Assembly: GCF_010682105.1 (NCBI RefSeq)
Contig: NZ_JAAGWH010000052.1
Coordinates: forward strand, 1 to 64,000
From: Modestobacter muralis
Lineage (GTDB): Bacteria; Actinomycetota; Actinomycetes; Mycobacteriales; Geodermatophilaceae
Length of the DNA stretch: 64,000 nt
Direction of reading: 5' to 3'
The translations under genes were made by a program, and so were the position numbers. A model generated the notes under the pieces. It saw only the letters and a list, made by a program, of their open reading frames with translations. It had not been told where the DNA came from and did not search any database. Below, in pieces: positions 1 to 14,948 of the stretch; the stretch's first letter is position 1; every line of letters begins with the position of its first letter.

Positions 1-2415
1 ATCGACCACTTCGGCAACCGCCGGCTGCGCACCGTGGGCGAGCTGATCCAGAACCAGATCCGGGTCGGCCTCTCCCGCATGGAGCGCGTGGTCCGCGAGC
101 GGATGACGACCCAGGACGTCGAGGCGATCACGCCGCAGACACTGATCAACATCCGGCCGGTCGTCGCCTCCATCAAGGAGTTCTTCGGCACCAGCCAGCT
201 CTCGCAGTTCATGGACCAGACCAACCCGCTCGCGGGCCTGACCCACAAGCGCCGCCTGTCGGCGCTGGGCCCGGGTGGTCTGTCCCGTGAGCGTGCGGGC
301 ATGGAGGTCCGCGACGTGCACCCCAGCCACTACGGCCGGATGTGCCCGATCGAGACGCCGGAAGGCCCGAACATCGGCCTGATCGGCTCGCTGTCCTCCT
401 TCGCCCGGGTGAACCCCTTCGGCTTCATCGAGACGCCGTACCGCAAGGTCGAGAACGGCACCGTCACCGACCAGATCGACTACCTGACCGCGGACGAGGA
501 GGACCGGTTCGTCGTCGCCCAGGCCAACTCGCCGCTGGACGCCAACAACCGGTTCGCCGAGGACCTGGTCCTGGTGCGCACCAAGGGCGGCGAGACCACC
601 GACCTCACGCCGGAGAACGTCGACTACATGGACGTCTCGCCGCGGCAGATGACCTCGGTCGCCACCGCGATGATCCCGTTCCTAGAGCACGACGACGCGA
701 ACCGCGCCCTGATGGGCGCGAACATGCAGCGTCAGGCCGTCCCGCTGCTGCGCAGCGAGGCACCGCTGGTCGGCACCGGCATGGAGCTGAACGCCGCCGT
801 CGACGCCGGTGACGTCGTGGTGGCCGAGAAGGCCGGTGTGGTCGAGGACTCCACCGCCGACTACGTCACCGTCATGGCCGACGACGGGACCCGGCAGACC
901 TACCGGCTGCTGAAGTTTCAGCGCTCGAACCAGGGCACCTCGATCAACCAGAACCCGGTGGTCGAGGAGGGCCAGCGGGTCGAGGCCGGTCAGGTCATCG
1001 CCGACGGTCCCTGCACCGACGAGGGTGAGATGGCGCTGGGCAAGAACCTGCTCGTCGCCTTCATGCCCTGGGAGGGTCACAACTACGAGGACGCGATCAT
1101 CCTGTCGCAGCGCCTCGTGCAGGACGACGTCCTGTCCTCGATCCACATCGAGGAGTTCGAGGTCGACGCCCGCGACACCAAGCTGGGCGCCGAAGAGATC
1201 ACCCGGGACATCCCGAACGTCTCCGAGGAGGTCCTCGCCGACCTCGACGAGCGCGGGATCATCCGGATCGGTGCCGAGGTCGTCCCCGGCGACATCCTCG
1301 TCGGCAAGGTCACGCCCAAGGGCGAGACCGAGCTGACCCCCGAGGAGCGCCTGCTGCGGGCCATCTTCGGTGAGAAGGCCCGCGAGGTCCGCGACACGTC
1401 GCTGAAGGTCAAGCACGGCGAGTCCGGCAAGGTCATCGGCGTCCGCGTGTTCTCCCGCGAGGACGGCGACGAGCTGCCCGCCGGCGTGAACGAGCTCATC
1501 CGGGTCTACGTGGCCCAGATGCGCAAGATCAGCGACGGCGACAAGCTGGCCGGCCGCCACGGCAACAAGGGCGTCATCTCCAAGATCCTCCCGCAGGAGG
1601 ACATGCCGTTCCTCGAGGACGGCACCCCGGTCGACATCGTGCTCAACCCGCTGGGCGTGCCCGGCCGGATGAACGTCGGCCAGGTCCTGGAGATGCACCT
1701 CGGGTGGATCGCCAAGCAGGGCTGGCAGGTCGAGGGCACCCCGGAGTGGGCCGCCAAGATCCCCGGCGCCGCACGGCAGGCCGCTCCCGGCACCCGTACC
1801 GCCACGCCGGTGTTCGACGGCGCTCGCGAGGAGGAGCTCATCGGCCTGCTCGGCTCGACCACCCCGAACCGGGACGGCGAGCGGATGGTCAAGGAGACCG
1901 GCAAGGCCCGGCTGTTCGACGGTCGTTCCGGGGAGCCCTACCCCGAGCCGATCGCCGTGGGCTACGTCTACATCCTGAAGCTGCTGCACCTGGTCGACGA
2001 CAAGATCCACGCTCGCTCCACGGGTCCATACTCGATGATCACGCAGCAGCCGCTGGGTGGTAAGGCGCAGTTCGGTGGCCAGCGCTTCGGCGAGATGGAG
2101 TGCTGGGCGATGCAGGCCTACGGCGCCGCGTACGCGCTGCAGGAGCTGCTCACCATCAAGTCCGACGACATCCTCGGCCGCGTGAAGGTCTACGAGGCCA
2201 TCGTCAAGGGCGAGAACATCCCCGAGCCGGGCATCCCCGAGTCGTTCAAGGTGTTGCTCAAGGAGCTCCAGTCGCTCTGCCTGAACGTGGAGGTCCTCTC
2301 CAGCGACGGCAACGCGATCGAGCTGCGCGACACCGACGACGAGGTCTTCCGGGCCGCGGAGGAGCTGGGCATCGACCTGTCCCGCCGCGAGCCGTCGTCC
2401 GTCGAGGACGTCTGA
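1..2415 (+). CDS. rpoB: RNA polymerase beta subunit (5'-truncated)
   Basis: The frame is open from base 1, so the gene enters from the left and only its last 804 codons are present. RpoB forms half of the RNA polymerase active-site cleft. The rifampicin pocket is visible at about 180-280 ([13 protein letters not shown], then [13 protein letters not shown]). The C-terminal beta regions with the PSMVITQQP-like stretch near 2035-2060 are intact. Residues matching E. coli D516, H526 and S531 are the sensitive forms, but the pocket reads DQTNPLAGL where most bacteria have DQNNPLS, so positions 518 and 522 are Thr and Ala. The stop is TGA at 2413. rpoC follows 93 bp later in the same direction. Confidence 0.98.
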   Translation: MDHFGNRRLRTVGELIQNQIRVGLSRMERVVRERMTTQDVEAITPQTLINIRPVVASIKEFFGTSQLSQFMDQTNPLAGLTHKRRLSALGPGGLSRERAGMEVRDVHPSHYGRMCPIETPEGPNIGLIGSLSSFARVNPFGFIETPYRKVENGTVTDQIDYLTADEEDRFVVAQANSPLDANNRFAEDLVLVRTKGGETTDLTPENVDYMDVSPRQMTSVATAMIPFLEHDDANRALMGANMQRQAVPLLRSEAPLVGTGMELNAAVDAGDVVVAEKAGVVEDSTADYVTVMADDGTRQTYRLLKFQRSNQGTSINQNPVVEEGQRVEAGQVIADGPCTDEGEMALGKNLLVAFMPWEGHNYEDAIILSQRLVQDDVLSSIHIEEFEVDARDTKLGAEEITRDIPNVSEEVLADLDERGIIRIGAEVVPGDILVGKVTPKGETELTPEERLLRAIFGEKAREVRDTSLKVKHGESGKVIGVRVFSREDGDELPAGVNELIRVYVAQMRKISDGDKLAGRHGNKGVISKILPQEDMPFLEDGTPVDIVLNPLGVPGRMNVGQVLEMHLGWIAKQGWQVEGTPEWAAKIPGAARQAAPGTRTATPVFDGAREEELIGLLGSTTPNRDGERMVKETGKARLFDGRSGEPYPEPIAVGYVYILKLLHLVDDKIHARSTGPYSMITQQPLGGKAQFGGQRFGEMECWAMQAYGAAYALQELLTIKSDDILGRVKVYEAIVKGENIPEPGIPESFKVLLKELQSLCLNVEVLSSDGNAIELRDTDDEVFRAAEELGIDLSRREPSSVEDV

Positions 2416-2421
2416 TCGGTC

Positions 2422-2454
2422 GCCGGCCGGCCCCGCACCCCGGGGCCGGCCGGC
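2422..2454 (+). promoter_or_regulatory. rpoB-rpoC intercistronic hairpin
   Basis: This is a perfect 14-bp inverted repeat (2422-2435 with 2441-2454) with a 5-nt loop, starting 7 nt after the rpoB stop. No T-run follows, and rpoB and rpoC must be co-expressed. It is therefore more likely a processing, stability or partial attenuation element than a full terminator. Confidence 0.6.
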
Positions 2455-2508
2455 GTCCCCGACACACAGCATTGATTGCAGTAACTAGCCCCTGAAAGGG
2501 GTCACAGA

Positions 2509-6408
<3,900 letters not shown>

Positions 6409-6424
6409 TGCGCTGAGTGAGTGA

Positions 6425-6464
6425 CAGAAGGGCCCCGTCGACCTCGGTCGGCGGGGCCCTTCTG
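6425..6464 (+). terminator. rpoC terminator
   Basis: An 18-bp stem (6425-6442 with 6447-6464, one G-T pair) has a CTCG loop and begins 16 nt after the rpoC stop. It ends in TTCTG rather than a T-run. It lies between convergent genes, so it can also serve the minus-strand oxidoreductase ending at 6521. Confidence 0.85.
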
Positions 6465-6520
6465 CGTGCACTGTGGTGTCACGTGACGGAACCGCACTGG
6501 TGTCCCAGAGCGGCAGCGGG

Positions 6521-7561
6521 TCAGCCCGCCAGGCGTCGCATGGTCTCGACGGTGCGCAGGCGCCCCTCCCGGCTGTCGTCCAGCGGCTGGAGCACCAGCG
6601 TGGTCACCCCGGCCTCGGCGAAGGCGGCGATCCGCTCGGCGACGTGGGACTCCGGCCCGATGAGGGACGTCGCCCGGACCAGCTCCTCGGGCACGGCCGC
6701 AGCCGCCTCCGCCGTCCGTCCGGCCAGGTACAGGTCCTGGATGGTCTCGGCCTCGGCCTCGTAGCCGTAGCGGCGGGCCAGGTCGTTGTAGAAGTTGCGG
6801 CCCTTGGCGCCCATCCCGCCCACGTAGAGCGCGATCCCCGGGCGCACCGCGTCGACCAGGTGGTCGACGTCCGCACCGACGGCCACCGGGACGCCGACGA
6901 CGACGTCGAGGTCACCCAGCGCCGGGTCGCGCCGGGCCCGGCCTGCGGCCAGTGCGGGGCCCCACACGTCGGCCGCGCGCTCGGGGTGGAAGAGGATCGG
7001 CTCCCAGCCCTCGGCGATCTCCGCGGCCAGCTCGACGTTCTTCGGGCCCAGTGCCGCCAGCAGCACCGGGACCCGCTCGCGCACCGGGGTGTTGATCAGC
7101 TTCAGCGGCTTGCCCAGTCCGGTGCCCTGGTCGGCCGGCAGGGGGACGGTGTACTTCGGGCCCTCGTGGACCAGTCGCTCCCGCCGCCACACCTGACGGC
7201 AGATCTCGACGATCTCCCGGGTGCGCTGCAGTGGCGCGTCGTAGGGGACGCCGTGCCAGCCCTCGACCACCTGCGGCCCCGAGGCGCCCAGCCCCAGCGT
7301 GAACCGGCCGCCGGAGACGTGGTCCAGGCCGGCGGCGGTCATCGCCATCAGGGCCGGGGTGCGGCTGTAGATCGGCAGGATGCCGCTCATCAGCTCGACC
7401 CGCTCGGTCACCGCAGCCAGGTAGCCCAGCTGGCTCACCGCGTCGAACGTGTACACCTCGGCGACGCTGACGACGTCGAGGCCGGCGGACTCGAGGTCGC
7501 GGACCTCCTCCGCCGTCTGGCTGAAGTCCCCGGCATAGCTGGCCTGGATCCCGATCCGCAT
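6521..7561 (-). CDS. LLM-class F420-dependent oxidoreductase
   Basis: This 346-residue protein of the luciferase-like monooxygenase (LLM) superfamily opens with MRIGIQASYAGDFSQTAEEV, the first strand and helix of the TIM barrel. GGRFTLGLGASGPQVVEGWHG is the characteristic glycine-rich segment around the cofactor site. Actinobacterial members usually use deazaflavin F420 rather than FMN, with unknown substrates. The ATG at 7561 is preceded by TAGCGT (7568-7573) and then 6 nt, which fits a leaderless transcript. It is the last gene of a minus-strand trio inserted between rpoC and rpsL. The substrate cannot be predicted. Confidence 0.85.
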   Translation of the reverse strand: MRIGIQASYAGDFSQTAEEVRDLESAGLDVVSVAEVYTFDAVSQLGYLAAVTERVELMSGILPIYSRTPALMAMTAAGLDHVSGGRFTLGLGASGPQVVEGWHGVPYDAPLQRTREIVEICRQVWRRERLVHEGPKYTVPLPADQGTGLGKPLKLINTPVRERVPVLLAALGPKNVELAAEIAEGWEPILFHPERAADVWGPALAAGRARRDPALGDLDVVVGVPVAVGADVDHLVDAVRPGIALYVGGMGAKGRNFYNDLARRYGYEAEAETIQDLYLAGRTAEAAAAVPEELVRATSLIGPESHVAERIAAFAEAGVTTLVLQPLDDSREGRLRTVETMRRLAG

Positions 7562-7622
7562 GGCCGGACGCTACCGGGCACCCACCCCGGCCACCGGCCC
7601 GGCGGCGGGGGAGGGGACCGCC

Positions 7623-7838
7623 CTACAGGGCGCGGACGGCCCCCACGACGTGCGTGACGACGCGGACCCCGTCGACGTCCCGCGGCACCCGGCCGTCGGT
7701 GTCGGCCTCGGTCAGGTCGACCCGGACGACGTAGTCGGCGTCCTGGCGCGCCAGCCCGACGCCGGCGACGCCGGGGTCGGCTGCGAAGCGGGCAGCCAGC
7801 GTGCTCTTGGCGGCCCGGGCGGAGGCGCGGTCGGTCAT
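7623..7838 (-). CDS. Small protein resembling the N-terminal domain of its protease neighbour
   Basis: The product is 71 residues, soluble, without signal peptide or membrane segment. The pattern is a charged helix, then VAGVGLARQDADYVVRVDL, then VDGVRVVTHVVGAVRAL. That GVG / hydrophobic strand / xGxVRAL layout resembles the domain that often precedes bacterial trypsin-like peptidase domains. It also resembles residues 37-88 of the neighbouring protease (WSGVALGL, then VHLAIRL, then VDVRVIGTVRLL). This looks like a free-standing copy of that domain, perhaps an inhibitor or partner; function is inference. The ATG at 7838 follows a GGGGG run with CACCAT 6 nt upstream of the start. Confidence 0.6.
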   Translation of the reverse strand: MTDRASARAAKSTLAARFAADPGVAGVGLARQDADYVVRVDLTEADTDGRVPRDVDGVRVVTHVVGAVRAL

Positions 7839-7943
7839 GCCCCCATGGTGCCCCGGTGCGCGCCCCCTGCCCAGGGGGAGGGCCTCCCACTCACACGCTC
7901 GTGGCCGGACCCCGCAGGCGGCCGAGCGGTGGGTGCCGCCTGC

Positions 7944-8933
7944 TCAACCGGCGACCCAGGTGACCCCGAGGCCGGCCAGCACGGTGGCCAGCGGGTTGGC
8001 GAAGGTGACCCCTCCGCCGGCGCTGCCGCCCTCGGTGGAGCCGGCGAACAACAGCCCCACCGGTGCCCGGTCGCGGGTGCGCCAGATGACCGAGCCGCTG
8101 TCCCCGCCGGCGCTGAAGCCGCCGCTCAGCCCCTCGACCTCCACCTGGTCGTCGAAGGTGTGGACGCCGTCGTCGTACTGCACGCCCACCCCGTCGACCT
8201 CGACCGCGGTGATGCGTCCACGGGTGTGCCCCGTGGTCCGCCCGACCTTCTCCACCAGCTCGTCGGGGTCGACGTCGTCGGGGGCGGCCACCTGTCCCCG
8301 CAGGGCGCCACCCGGGTAGCCGGCCGGGTCGGCCGCCACGCCTGCGTCCAGCGCGGCGACCGCGGCGTCGACCAGGGTGCCGGGCCCGTCGCCGAAGGGC
8401 ACGAAGCCCGCCAGTCGACCGATGCGGTCCGCGTTCCGCCCGCCGTCGGCGATGCCGGGCTGCAGCACCGGGTCCCCGAGGGCCGCGGCCCCGCTGTCGG
8501 CCAGCACGTGGCTGTTGCTCAGCACCAGCAGCCCGTCGGTGCCGGGGCGGCGGACAAAGCCGCCCAGGGTGCCGGCCGTGACGTCGGAGTGGCCGACCGA
8601 CAGCCCCGGACGCAGCGGCCGGACCCGGCGCTGCAACTCCTCCGGGGCGGAGGGGTCCGGCGACGACAACAGCCGCACCGTCCCGATCACCCGGACGTCG
8701 ACCTCTGCCAGCGCGGCGTCGTCCAGCCCGGCCAGGACGATGTCGGCGTCCCGCTGGTCGATCAGCCGGATGGCCAGGTGCACCTGCTCGGGCGCCACCG
8801 GGCGCAGCCCGAGGGCGACTCCGCTCCAGCGGGTGGCTCCCTCGACGGAGCTGGCGACCACGCCCCCGGGCGGTGACTCGCTGAGGCGCCGGGAGAGGCG
8901 TGCCTTGAGTTCGCGGGCGGTGTCGGGGAGCAC
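7944..8933 (-). CDS. Trypsin-like serine protease (S1-type fold)
   Basis: The GTG start at 8933 follows GGAGGT with 5-6 nt spacing and gives 329 residues. The longer upstream frame is low-complexity and is not used. Residues 1-90 form an N-terminal domain of the GVG type. Residues about 110-329 are a chymotrypsin-like domain. H142 sits in LSNSHVLA, D189 in LVDAAVAAL and S279 in GGDSGS, so the triad appears complete. No signal peptide or transmembrane segment is visible, which suggests a cytoplasmic protein, unusual for secreted-type S1 proteases. The small domain-like gene follows 105 bp downstream on the same strand. The natural substrate is unknown. Confidence 0.8.
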   Translation of the reverse strand: MLPDTARELKARLSRRLSESPPGGVVASSVEGATRWSGVALGLRPVAPEQVHLAIRLIDQRDADIVLAGLDDAALAEVDVRVIGTVRLLSSPDPSAPEELQRRVRPLRPGLSVGHSDVTAGTLGGFVRRPGTDGLLVLSNSHVLADSGAAALGDPVLQPGIADGGRNADRIGRLAGFVPFGDGPGTLVDAAVAALDAGVAADPAGYPGGALRGQVAAPDDVDPDELVEKVGRTTGHTRGRITAVEVDGVGVQYDDGVHTFDDQVEVEGLSGGFSAGGDSGSVIWRTRDRAPVGLLFAGSTEGGSAGGGVTFANPLATVLAGLGVTWVAG

Positions 8934-8977
8934 GGGGTACCTCCGGGCAGCAGCGGGACGTGAGCAGTTCGCCACCG

Positions 8978-8983
8978 ACGGTA
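8978..8983 (-). promoter_or_regulatory. Candidate -10 of the protease gene
   Basis: TACCGT on the minus strand lies 45 nt before the GTG start and would put the transcript start near 8971. No convincing -35 was found. The following stretch, 8984-9175, has no gene that I can support. Confidence 0.4.
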
Positions 8984-9175
8984 GGGCCGGGCACCGACAG
9001 GAGCGACGCGGACGAGGGAGGCCGGTCCCGGGACGGCCGCACCGGGGCCCGGTCGGTGTACGTTCCCGGCGGGCCCGGTGGAGACCGCCGGCGCCCGGGA
9101 ATGGGCCACCGCCACCGGCGGTTGGCACCCAGCAGACCGGTGAGCCCGGTGCGCGGACCACATGTCGACCCGGCT

Positions 9176-9204
9176 TTGACCGGGTCGGGACGGCCGGGTA
9201 CTGT
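9176..9204 (+). promoter_or_regulatory. Promoter of the str operon
   Basis: TTGACC (9176-9181) and TACTGT (9199-9204) are separated by 17 bp, the best primary-sigma promoter in the window. The start of transcription is expected near 9210, about 310 nt upstream of rpsL. Confidence 0.75.
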
Positions 9205-9209
9205 GGTCA

Positions 9210-9521
9210 GCTGTGCCCAGGATGACTGGGCCTGCTCCTGTTCGTGGTGCACCTGAGCGTCCGTCGGTCTCCGGATCGACAGAGCGCCGGGGGTCATCTC
9301 CCGCCTGACGGCGGGGCCGCTGCAAGGCGGGGTGACCGGCACCGAGCGAGGGGTGCGGAGTCCGGTCGAGTCAGTCGGCTGGTTCTCGGGTCGGGCGACA
9401 CGCCCGACCTCGGGGGCCGGAGGCGGTCCTCCGGGCCCGTCGGCCGGGTGACCGGGCACGCATCGAGCACCGCACCACATCCACAGCACGACCCAGCGCA
9501 GGTAGGAGATCCAGGCCACCC
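9210..9521 (+). promoter_or_regulatory. Long 5' leader of rpsL
   Basis: About 310 nt of untranslated leader is predicted from the promoter. It contains a 9-bp hairpin with an ACA loop (9389-9409) and, 7 nt later, a 7-bp hairpin with a CGGT loop (9417-9434). A short frame of 28 codons opens at ATG 9222 and closes with TGA at 9308; its coding status is doubtful because only a weak AGG precedes it. The leader ends in a TAGGAG ribosome site about 12 nt from the rpsL start. Confidence 0.45.
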
Positions 9522-9896
9522 ATGCCCACGATCAACCAGCTGGTCCGCAAGGGCCGCGAGGACAAGGTCGAGAAGACCAAGACCCCGGCGTTGAAGAGCT
9601 CTCCTCAACGCCGTGGGGTGTGCACCCGCGTGTACACGACGACGCCGAAGAAGCCGAACTCTGCGCTGCGCAAGGTCGCTCGTGTCCGGCTCACCAGTGG
9701 CGTCGAGGTGACCGCGTACATCCCGGGTGTCGGGCACAACCTGCAGGAGCACTCGATGGTGCTCGTGCGTGGTGGCCGCGTGAAGGACCTCCCCGGCGTC
9801 CGGTACAAGATCATCCGCGGCTCGCTGGACACCCAGGGCGTCCGTGGCCGCAAGCAGGCGCGCAGCAAGTACGGCGCGAAGAAGGAGAAGAGCTAA
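9522..9896 (+). CDS. rpsL: 30S ribosomal protein S12
   Basis: The 124-residue decoding-centre protein has the standard length and start ([12 protein letters not shown]). K43 in TTPKKPNS and K88 in GGRVKDLP are the streptomycin-sensitive forms, and P91 is present. D89 is the equivalent of the beta-methylthiolated Asp of E. coli S12. It is the first gene of rpsL-rpsG-fusA-tuf, overlaps rpsG by one base, and is driven by the promoter at 9176. Confidence 0.98.
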   Translation: MPTINQLVRKGREDKVEKTKTPALKSSPQRRGVCTRVYTTTPKKPNSALRKVARVRLTSGVEVTAYIPGVGHNLQEHSMVLVRGGRVKDLPGVRYKIIRGSLDTQGVRGRKQARSKYGAKKEKS

Positions 9897-10366
9897 TGCC
9901 TCGCAAGGGCCCCGCGCCGAAGCGTCCGCTGGTCATCGACCCGGTCTTCCAGTCCCAGCTGGTCACCCAGCTGGTGAACAAGGTGCTCGTCGACGGCAAG
10001 CGCTCGATCGCCGAGGCGATCGTGTACGGCGCCCTCGAGGGTGTCCGTGCCAAGGCCGACACCGACCCCGTGGTCGTCCTCAAGCGCGCGCTGGACAACG
10101 TCAAGCCCGCCCTCGAGGTCCGCAGCCGCCGTGTCGGTGGCGCGACGTACCAGGTGCCGATCGAGGTCCGTCCCTCCCGCAGCACGACGCTCGGCCTGCG
10201 CTGGCTCATCCAGTACAGCCGCGCCCGTCGCGAGAAGACGATGACCGAGCGGCTCATGAACGAGCTCCTGGACGCCAGCAACGGCCTCGGTGCCGCCGTG
10301 AAGCGTCGTGAGGACACCCACAAGATGGCCGAGTCGAACAAGGCCTTCGCGCACTACCGCTGGTGA
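9896..10366 (+). CDS. rpsG: 30S ribosomal protein S7
   Basis: The 156-residue protein organises the 3' domain of 16S rRNA at the head of the 30S subunit. The sequence [11 protein letters not shown], then [14 protein letters not shown], is typical of actinobacterial S7. The ATG overlaps the rpsL stop in TAATG, so translation is probably coupled. In E. coli S7 autoregulates the str mRNA; whether that holds here is not visible. Confidence 0.98.
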   Translation: MPRKGPAPKRPLVIDPVFQSQLVTQLVNKVLVDGKRSIAEAIVYGALEGVRAKADTDPVVVLKRALDNVKPALEVRSRRVGGATYQVPIEVRPSRSTTLGLRWLIQYSRARREKTMTERLMNELLDASNGLGAAVKRREDTHKMAESNKAFAHYRW

Positions 10367-10452
10367 CGACAGTCCATCAGCAGCCGCTGCCCGCGGTGAC
10401 CCCGGGCGACCCCCGGACACCGTGCACGGACCAGAACGAAGAGGAGTGAATG

Positions 10453-12552
<2,100 letters not shown>

Positions 12553-12561
12553 CCAGTCGGT

Positions 12562-12587
12562 CGGCCGCGGGTGAGAGCCCGCGGCCG
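12562..12587 (+). promoter_or_regulatory. fusA-tuf intercistronic hairpin
   Basis: A perfect 10-bp stem (12562-12571 with 12578-12587) has a TGAGAG loop. A T-G closing pair would leave a GAGA (GNRA-type) tetraloop. No T-run follows, so read-through into tuf is expected. Confidence 0.5.
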
Positions 12588-12649
12588 GCGAGTACCGCCC
12601 GCACCCCCAGACACGCGCACGACTGCGAAGACACGGAGAGAGGATCCCA

Positions 12650-13843
12650 GTGGCCAAGGCCAAGTTCGAGCGGACCAAGCCGCACGTCAACATCGGCACC
12701 ATCGGGCACATCGACCATGGGAAGACGACGCTGACCGCGGCGATCACCAAGGTCCTGCACGACAAGTACCCCACCCTCAACGAGGCGTCGGCGTTCGACC
12801 AGATCGACAAGGCTCCCGAGGAGAAGGCGCGCGGGATCACGATCTCGATCGCCCACGTCGAGTACCAGACCGAGAACCGTCACTACGCGCACGTCGACTG
12901 CCCCGGGCACGCCGACTACATCAAGAACATGATCACCGGTGCCGCGCAGATGGACGGCGCGATCCTGGTGGTCGCGGCGACCGACGGCCCGATGCCGCAG
13001 ACCAAGGAGCACGTGCTCCTGGCCCGTCAGGTCGGTGTCCCCTACATCGTCGTGGCGCTCAACAAGGCCGACATGGTCGACGACGAGGAGATCCTCGAGC
13101 TCGTCGAACTGGAGGTCCGTGAGCTCCTCAGTGAGTACGAGTTCCCGGGCGACGACCTCCCCGTGGTCCGCGTCTCCGCGCTGAAGGCCCTCGAGGGCGA
13201 CGCCGAGTGGGGCGACAAGCTCATGGAGCTCATGAACGCCGTGGACTCGGCCATCCCCGAGCCCGTGCGTGAGATCGACATGCCGTTCCTCATGCCCGTC
13301 GAGGACGTCTTCACCATCACCGGTCGCGGCACCGTCGTCACCGGTCGCGTGGAGCGCGGCATCGTCAAGGTCTCCGAGGAGATCGAGATCGTCGGCATCC
13401 GCCCGACCTCGTCGAAGACGACGGTCACCGGTGTCGAGATGTTCCGCAAGCTGCTCGACCAGGGCCAGGCCGGCGACAACGTCGGGCTGCTCCTGCGCGG
13501 CATCAAGCGCGAGGACGTCGAGCGTGGCCAGGTCGTCGTGAAGCCGGGTTCCATCACCCCGCACACGAACTTCGAGGGCTCCGTCTACATCCTCTCGAAG
13601 GACGAGGGCGGCCGTCACACGCCGTTCTTCAACAACTACCGTCCCCAGTTCTACTTCCGGACCACGGACGTGACCGGCGTGGTGACCCTGCCCGCCGGCA
13701 CCGAGATGGTCATGCCCGGTGACAACACCGAGATGTCGGTCGAGCTGATCCAGCCGATCGCCATGGAGGAGGGCCTGCGCTTCGCCATCCGTGAGGGTGG
13801 CCGCACCGTCGGTGCCGGCCGGGTCGTCAAGATCAACAAGTGA
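12650..13843 (+). CDS. tuf: Elongation factor Tu
   Basis: This 397-residue GTPase delivers aminoacyl-tRNA to the ribosome. It has G1 GHIDHGKT, G3 DCPGHADY and G4 NKAD. The second and third beta-barrel domains are complete, including the tRNA-binding region of domain 3 ([22 protein letters not shown]). The GTG start at 12650 has a GAGAGAGGA site 6-7 nt upstream. It is the last gene of the str operon and the only tuf in the window. Confidence 0.98.
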   Translation: MAKAKFERTKPHVNIGTIGHIDHGKTTLTAAITKVLHDKYPTLNEASAFDQIDKAPEEKARGITISIAHVEYQTENRHYAHVDCPGHADYIKNMITGAAQMDGAILVVAATDGPMPQTKEHVLLARQVGVPYIVVALNKADMVDDEEILELVELEVRELLSEYEFPGDDLPVVRVSALKALEGDAEWGDKLMELMNAVDSAIPEPVREIDMPFLMPVEDVFTITGRGTVVTGRVERGIVKVSEEIEIVGIRPTSSKTTVTGVEMFRKLLDQGQAGDNVGLLLRGIKREDVERGQVVVKPGSITPHTNFEGSVYILSKDEGGRHTPFFNNYRPQFYFRTTDVTGVVTLPAGTEMVMPGDNTEMSVELIQPIAMEEGLRFAIREGGRTVGAGRVVKINK

Positions 13844-13847
13844 CACC

Positions 13848-13884
13848 CTGACGGGCGGCGGCCGGACCGGCCGCCGCCCGTCAG
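13848..13884 (+). terminator. tuf terminator
   Basis: A perfect 16-bp stem (13848-13863 with 13869-13884) has a GGACC loop and begins 5 nt after the tuf stop. A second, 7-bp hairpin with a GAGA loop follows at 13887-13904. Together they mark the end of the str operon. I found no consensus promoter between here and rpsJ. Confidence 0.8.
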
Positions 13885-13961
13885 TCGGGTCGGGAGACCG
13901 ACCCAGGGTCAGCAGACCCACACGAACTTTCACAACCGATCGGCAGGAGCGAAGACAACCG

Positions 13962-14267
13962 ATGGCGGGACAGAAGATCCGCATCCGGCTGAAGGCCTAC
14001 GACCACGAGGCGATCGATGCCTCGGCTCGTCGCATCGTCGAGACGGTGACGAAGACCGGTGCGCGCGTCGTCGGCCCCGTGCCGCTGCCGACGGAGAAGA
14101 ACGTGTACTGCGTCATCCGTTCGCCGCACAAGTACAAGGACTCGCGCGAGCACTTCGAGATGCGCACCCACAAGCGGCTCATCGACATCCTCGACCCGAC
14201 GCCGAAGACGGTCGACGCGCTCATGCGCATCGACCTGCCGGCCTCGGTCGACGTCAACATCCAGTAA
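13962..14267 (+). CDS. rpsJ: 30S ribosomal protein S10
   Basis: This 101-residue protein of the 30S head is also the transcription partner Nus[16 protein letters not shown] is the canonical start, and AGGAG lies at 13945-13949. The open frame extends upstream without a plausible start, so the extra sequence is not coding. It is the first gene of the S10 cluster. Confidence 0.98.
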   Translation: MAGQKIRIRLKAYDHEAIDASARRIVETVTKTGARVVGPVPLPTEKNVYCVIRSPHKYKDSREHFEMRTHKRLIDILDPTPKTVDALMRIDLPASVDVNIQ

Positions 14268-14282
14268 GGGCTGTTTCCAGAC

Positions 14283-14948
14283 ATGGCGAGCACATTCCGT
14301 GGGCTCCTCGGCGAGAAGCTGGGGATGACCCAGGTCTTCGACGAGAACAACCGCATCGTGCCGGTGACCGTGGTCAAGGCGGGCCCGTGCGTGGTCACCC
14401 AGGTCCGTACGCCTGAGAAGGACGGCTACTCCGCCGTCCAGCTCGGCTTCGGCGCGATCGACCCCCGCAAGGTGAACAAGCCCGAGGGCGGGCACTTCGC
14501 CAAGGCGGGCGTCACGCCGCGACGGCACCTGGTCGAGCTGCGCACCGAGGACGCCTCCGACTTCACGGTGGGCCAGGAGCTGACCGTCGAGGTCTTCTCC
14601 GACGTCACCAAGGTCGACGTCACCGGTACCAGCAAGGGCAAGGGAACTGCCGGTGTCATGAAGCGCCACGGGTTCAAGGGCCTGGGCGCCGGACACGGCA
14701 CGCACCGCAAGCACCGCGCGCCGGGCTCGATCGGCGGGGCCTCGACCCCGGGTCGCGTCTTCAAGGGCGTGCGCATGGCCGGGCGGATGGGCCACGTCAC
14801 CACGACGACCCAGTCGCTGAAGGTCCACAAGGTCGATGCGGAGAACGGGCTGGTGCTCATCAAGGGCGCCGTCCCCGGTCCGCGTGGTGGGCTCCTCCTC
14901 GTCCGTTCTGCGGTCAAGGGCGGGCCCGTGGGGAGTGACACCAAGTGA
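14283..14948 (+). CDS. rplC: 50S ribosomal protein L3
   Basis: The 221-residue early-assembly protein reaches the peptidyl transferase centre. The globular domain at both ends brackets the long loop with [19 protein letters not shown]. The loop includes the Gln/Trp-finger region [16 protein letters not shown]; linezolid-type resistance maps to the nearby loop in other bacteria. The start lies 15 nt after rpsJ, and the stop overlaps rplD by 4 nt. Confidence 0.98.
   Translation: MASTFRGLLGEKLGMTQVFDENNRIVPVTVVKAGPCVVTQVRTPEKDGYSAVQLGFGAIDPRKVNKPEGGHFAKAGVTPRRHLVELRTEDASDFTVGQELTVEVFSDVTKVDVTGTSKGKGTAGVMKRHGFKGLGAGHGTHRKHRAPGSIGGASTPGRVFKGVRMAGRMGHVTTTTQSLKVHKVDAENGLVLIKGAVPGPRGGLLLVRSAVKGGPVGSDTK

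Noticed and set aside
682..2472. A 596-codon frame antisense to rpoB
   Set aside because: Same artefact: no domain pattern, and the conserved rpoB frame occupies the other strand.
8934..9161. N-terminal extension of the protease to a GTG at 9161
   Set aside because: The added 76 residues are Pro/Arg/Gly-rich without pattern, and a strong GGAGG site serves the GTG at 8933.
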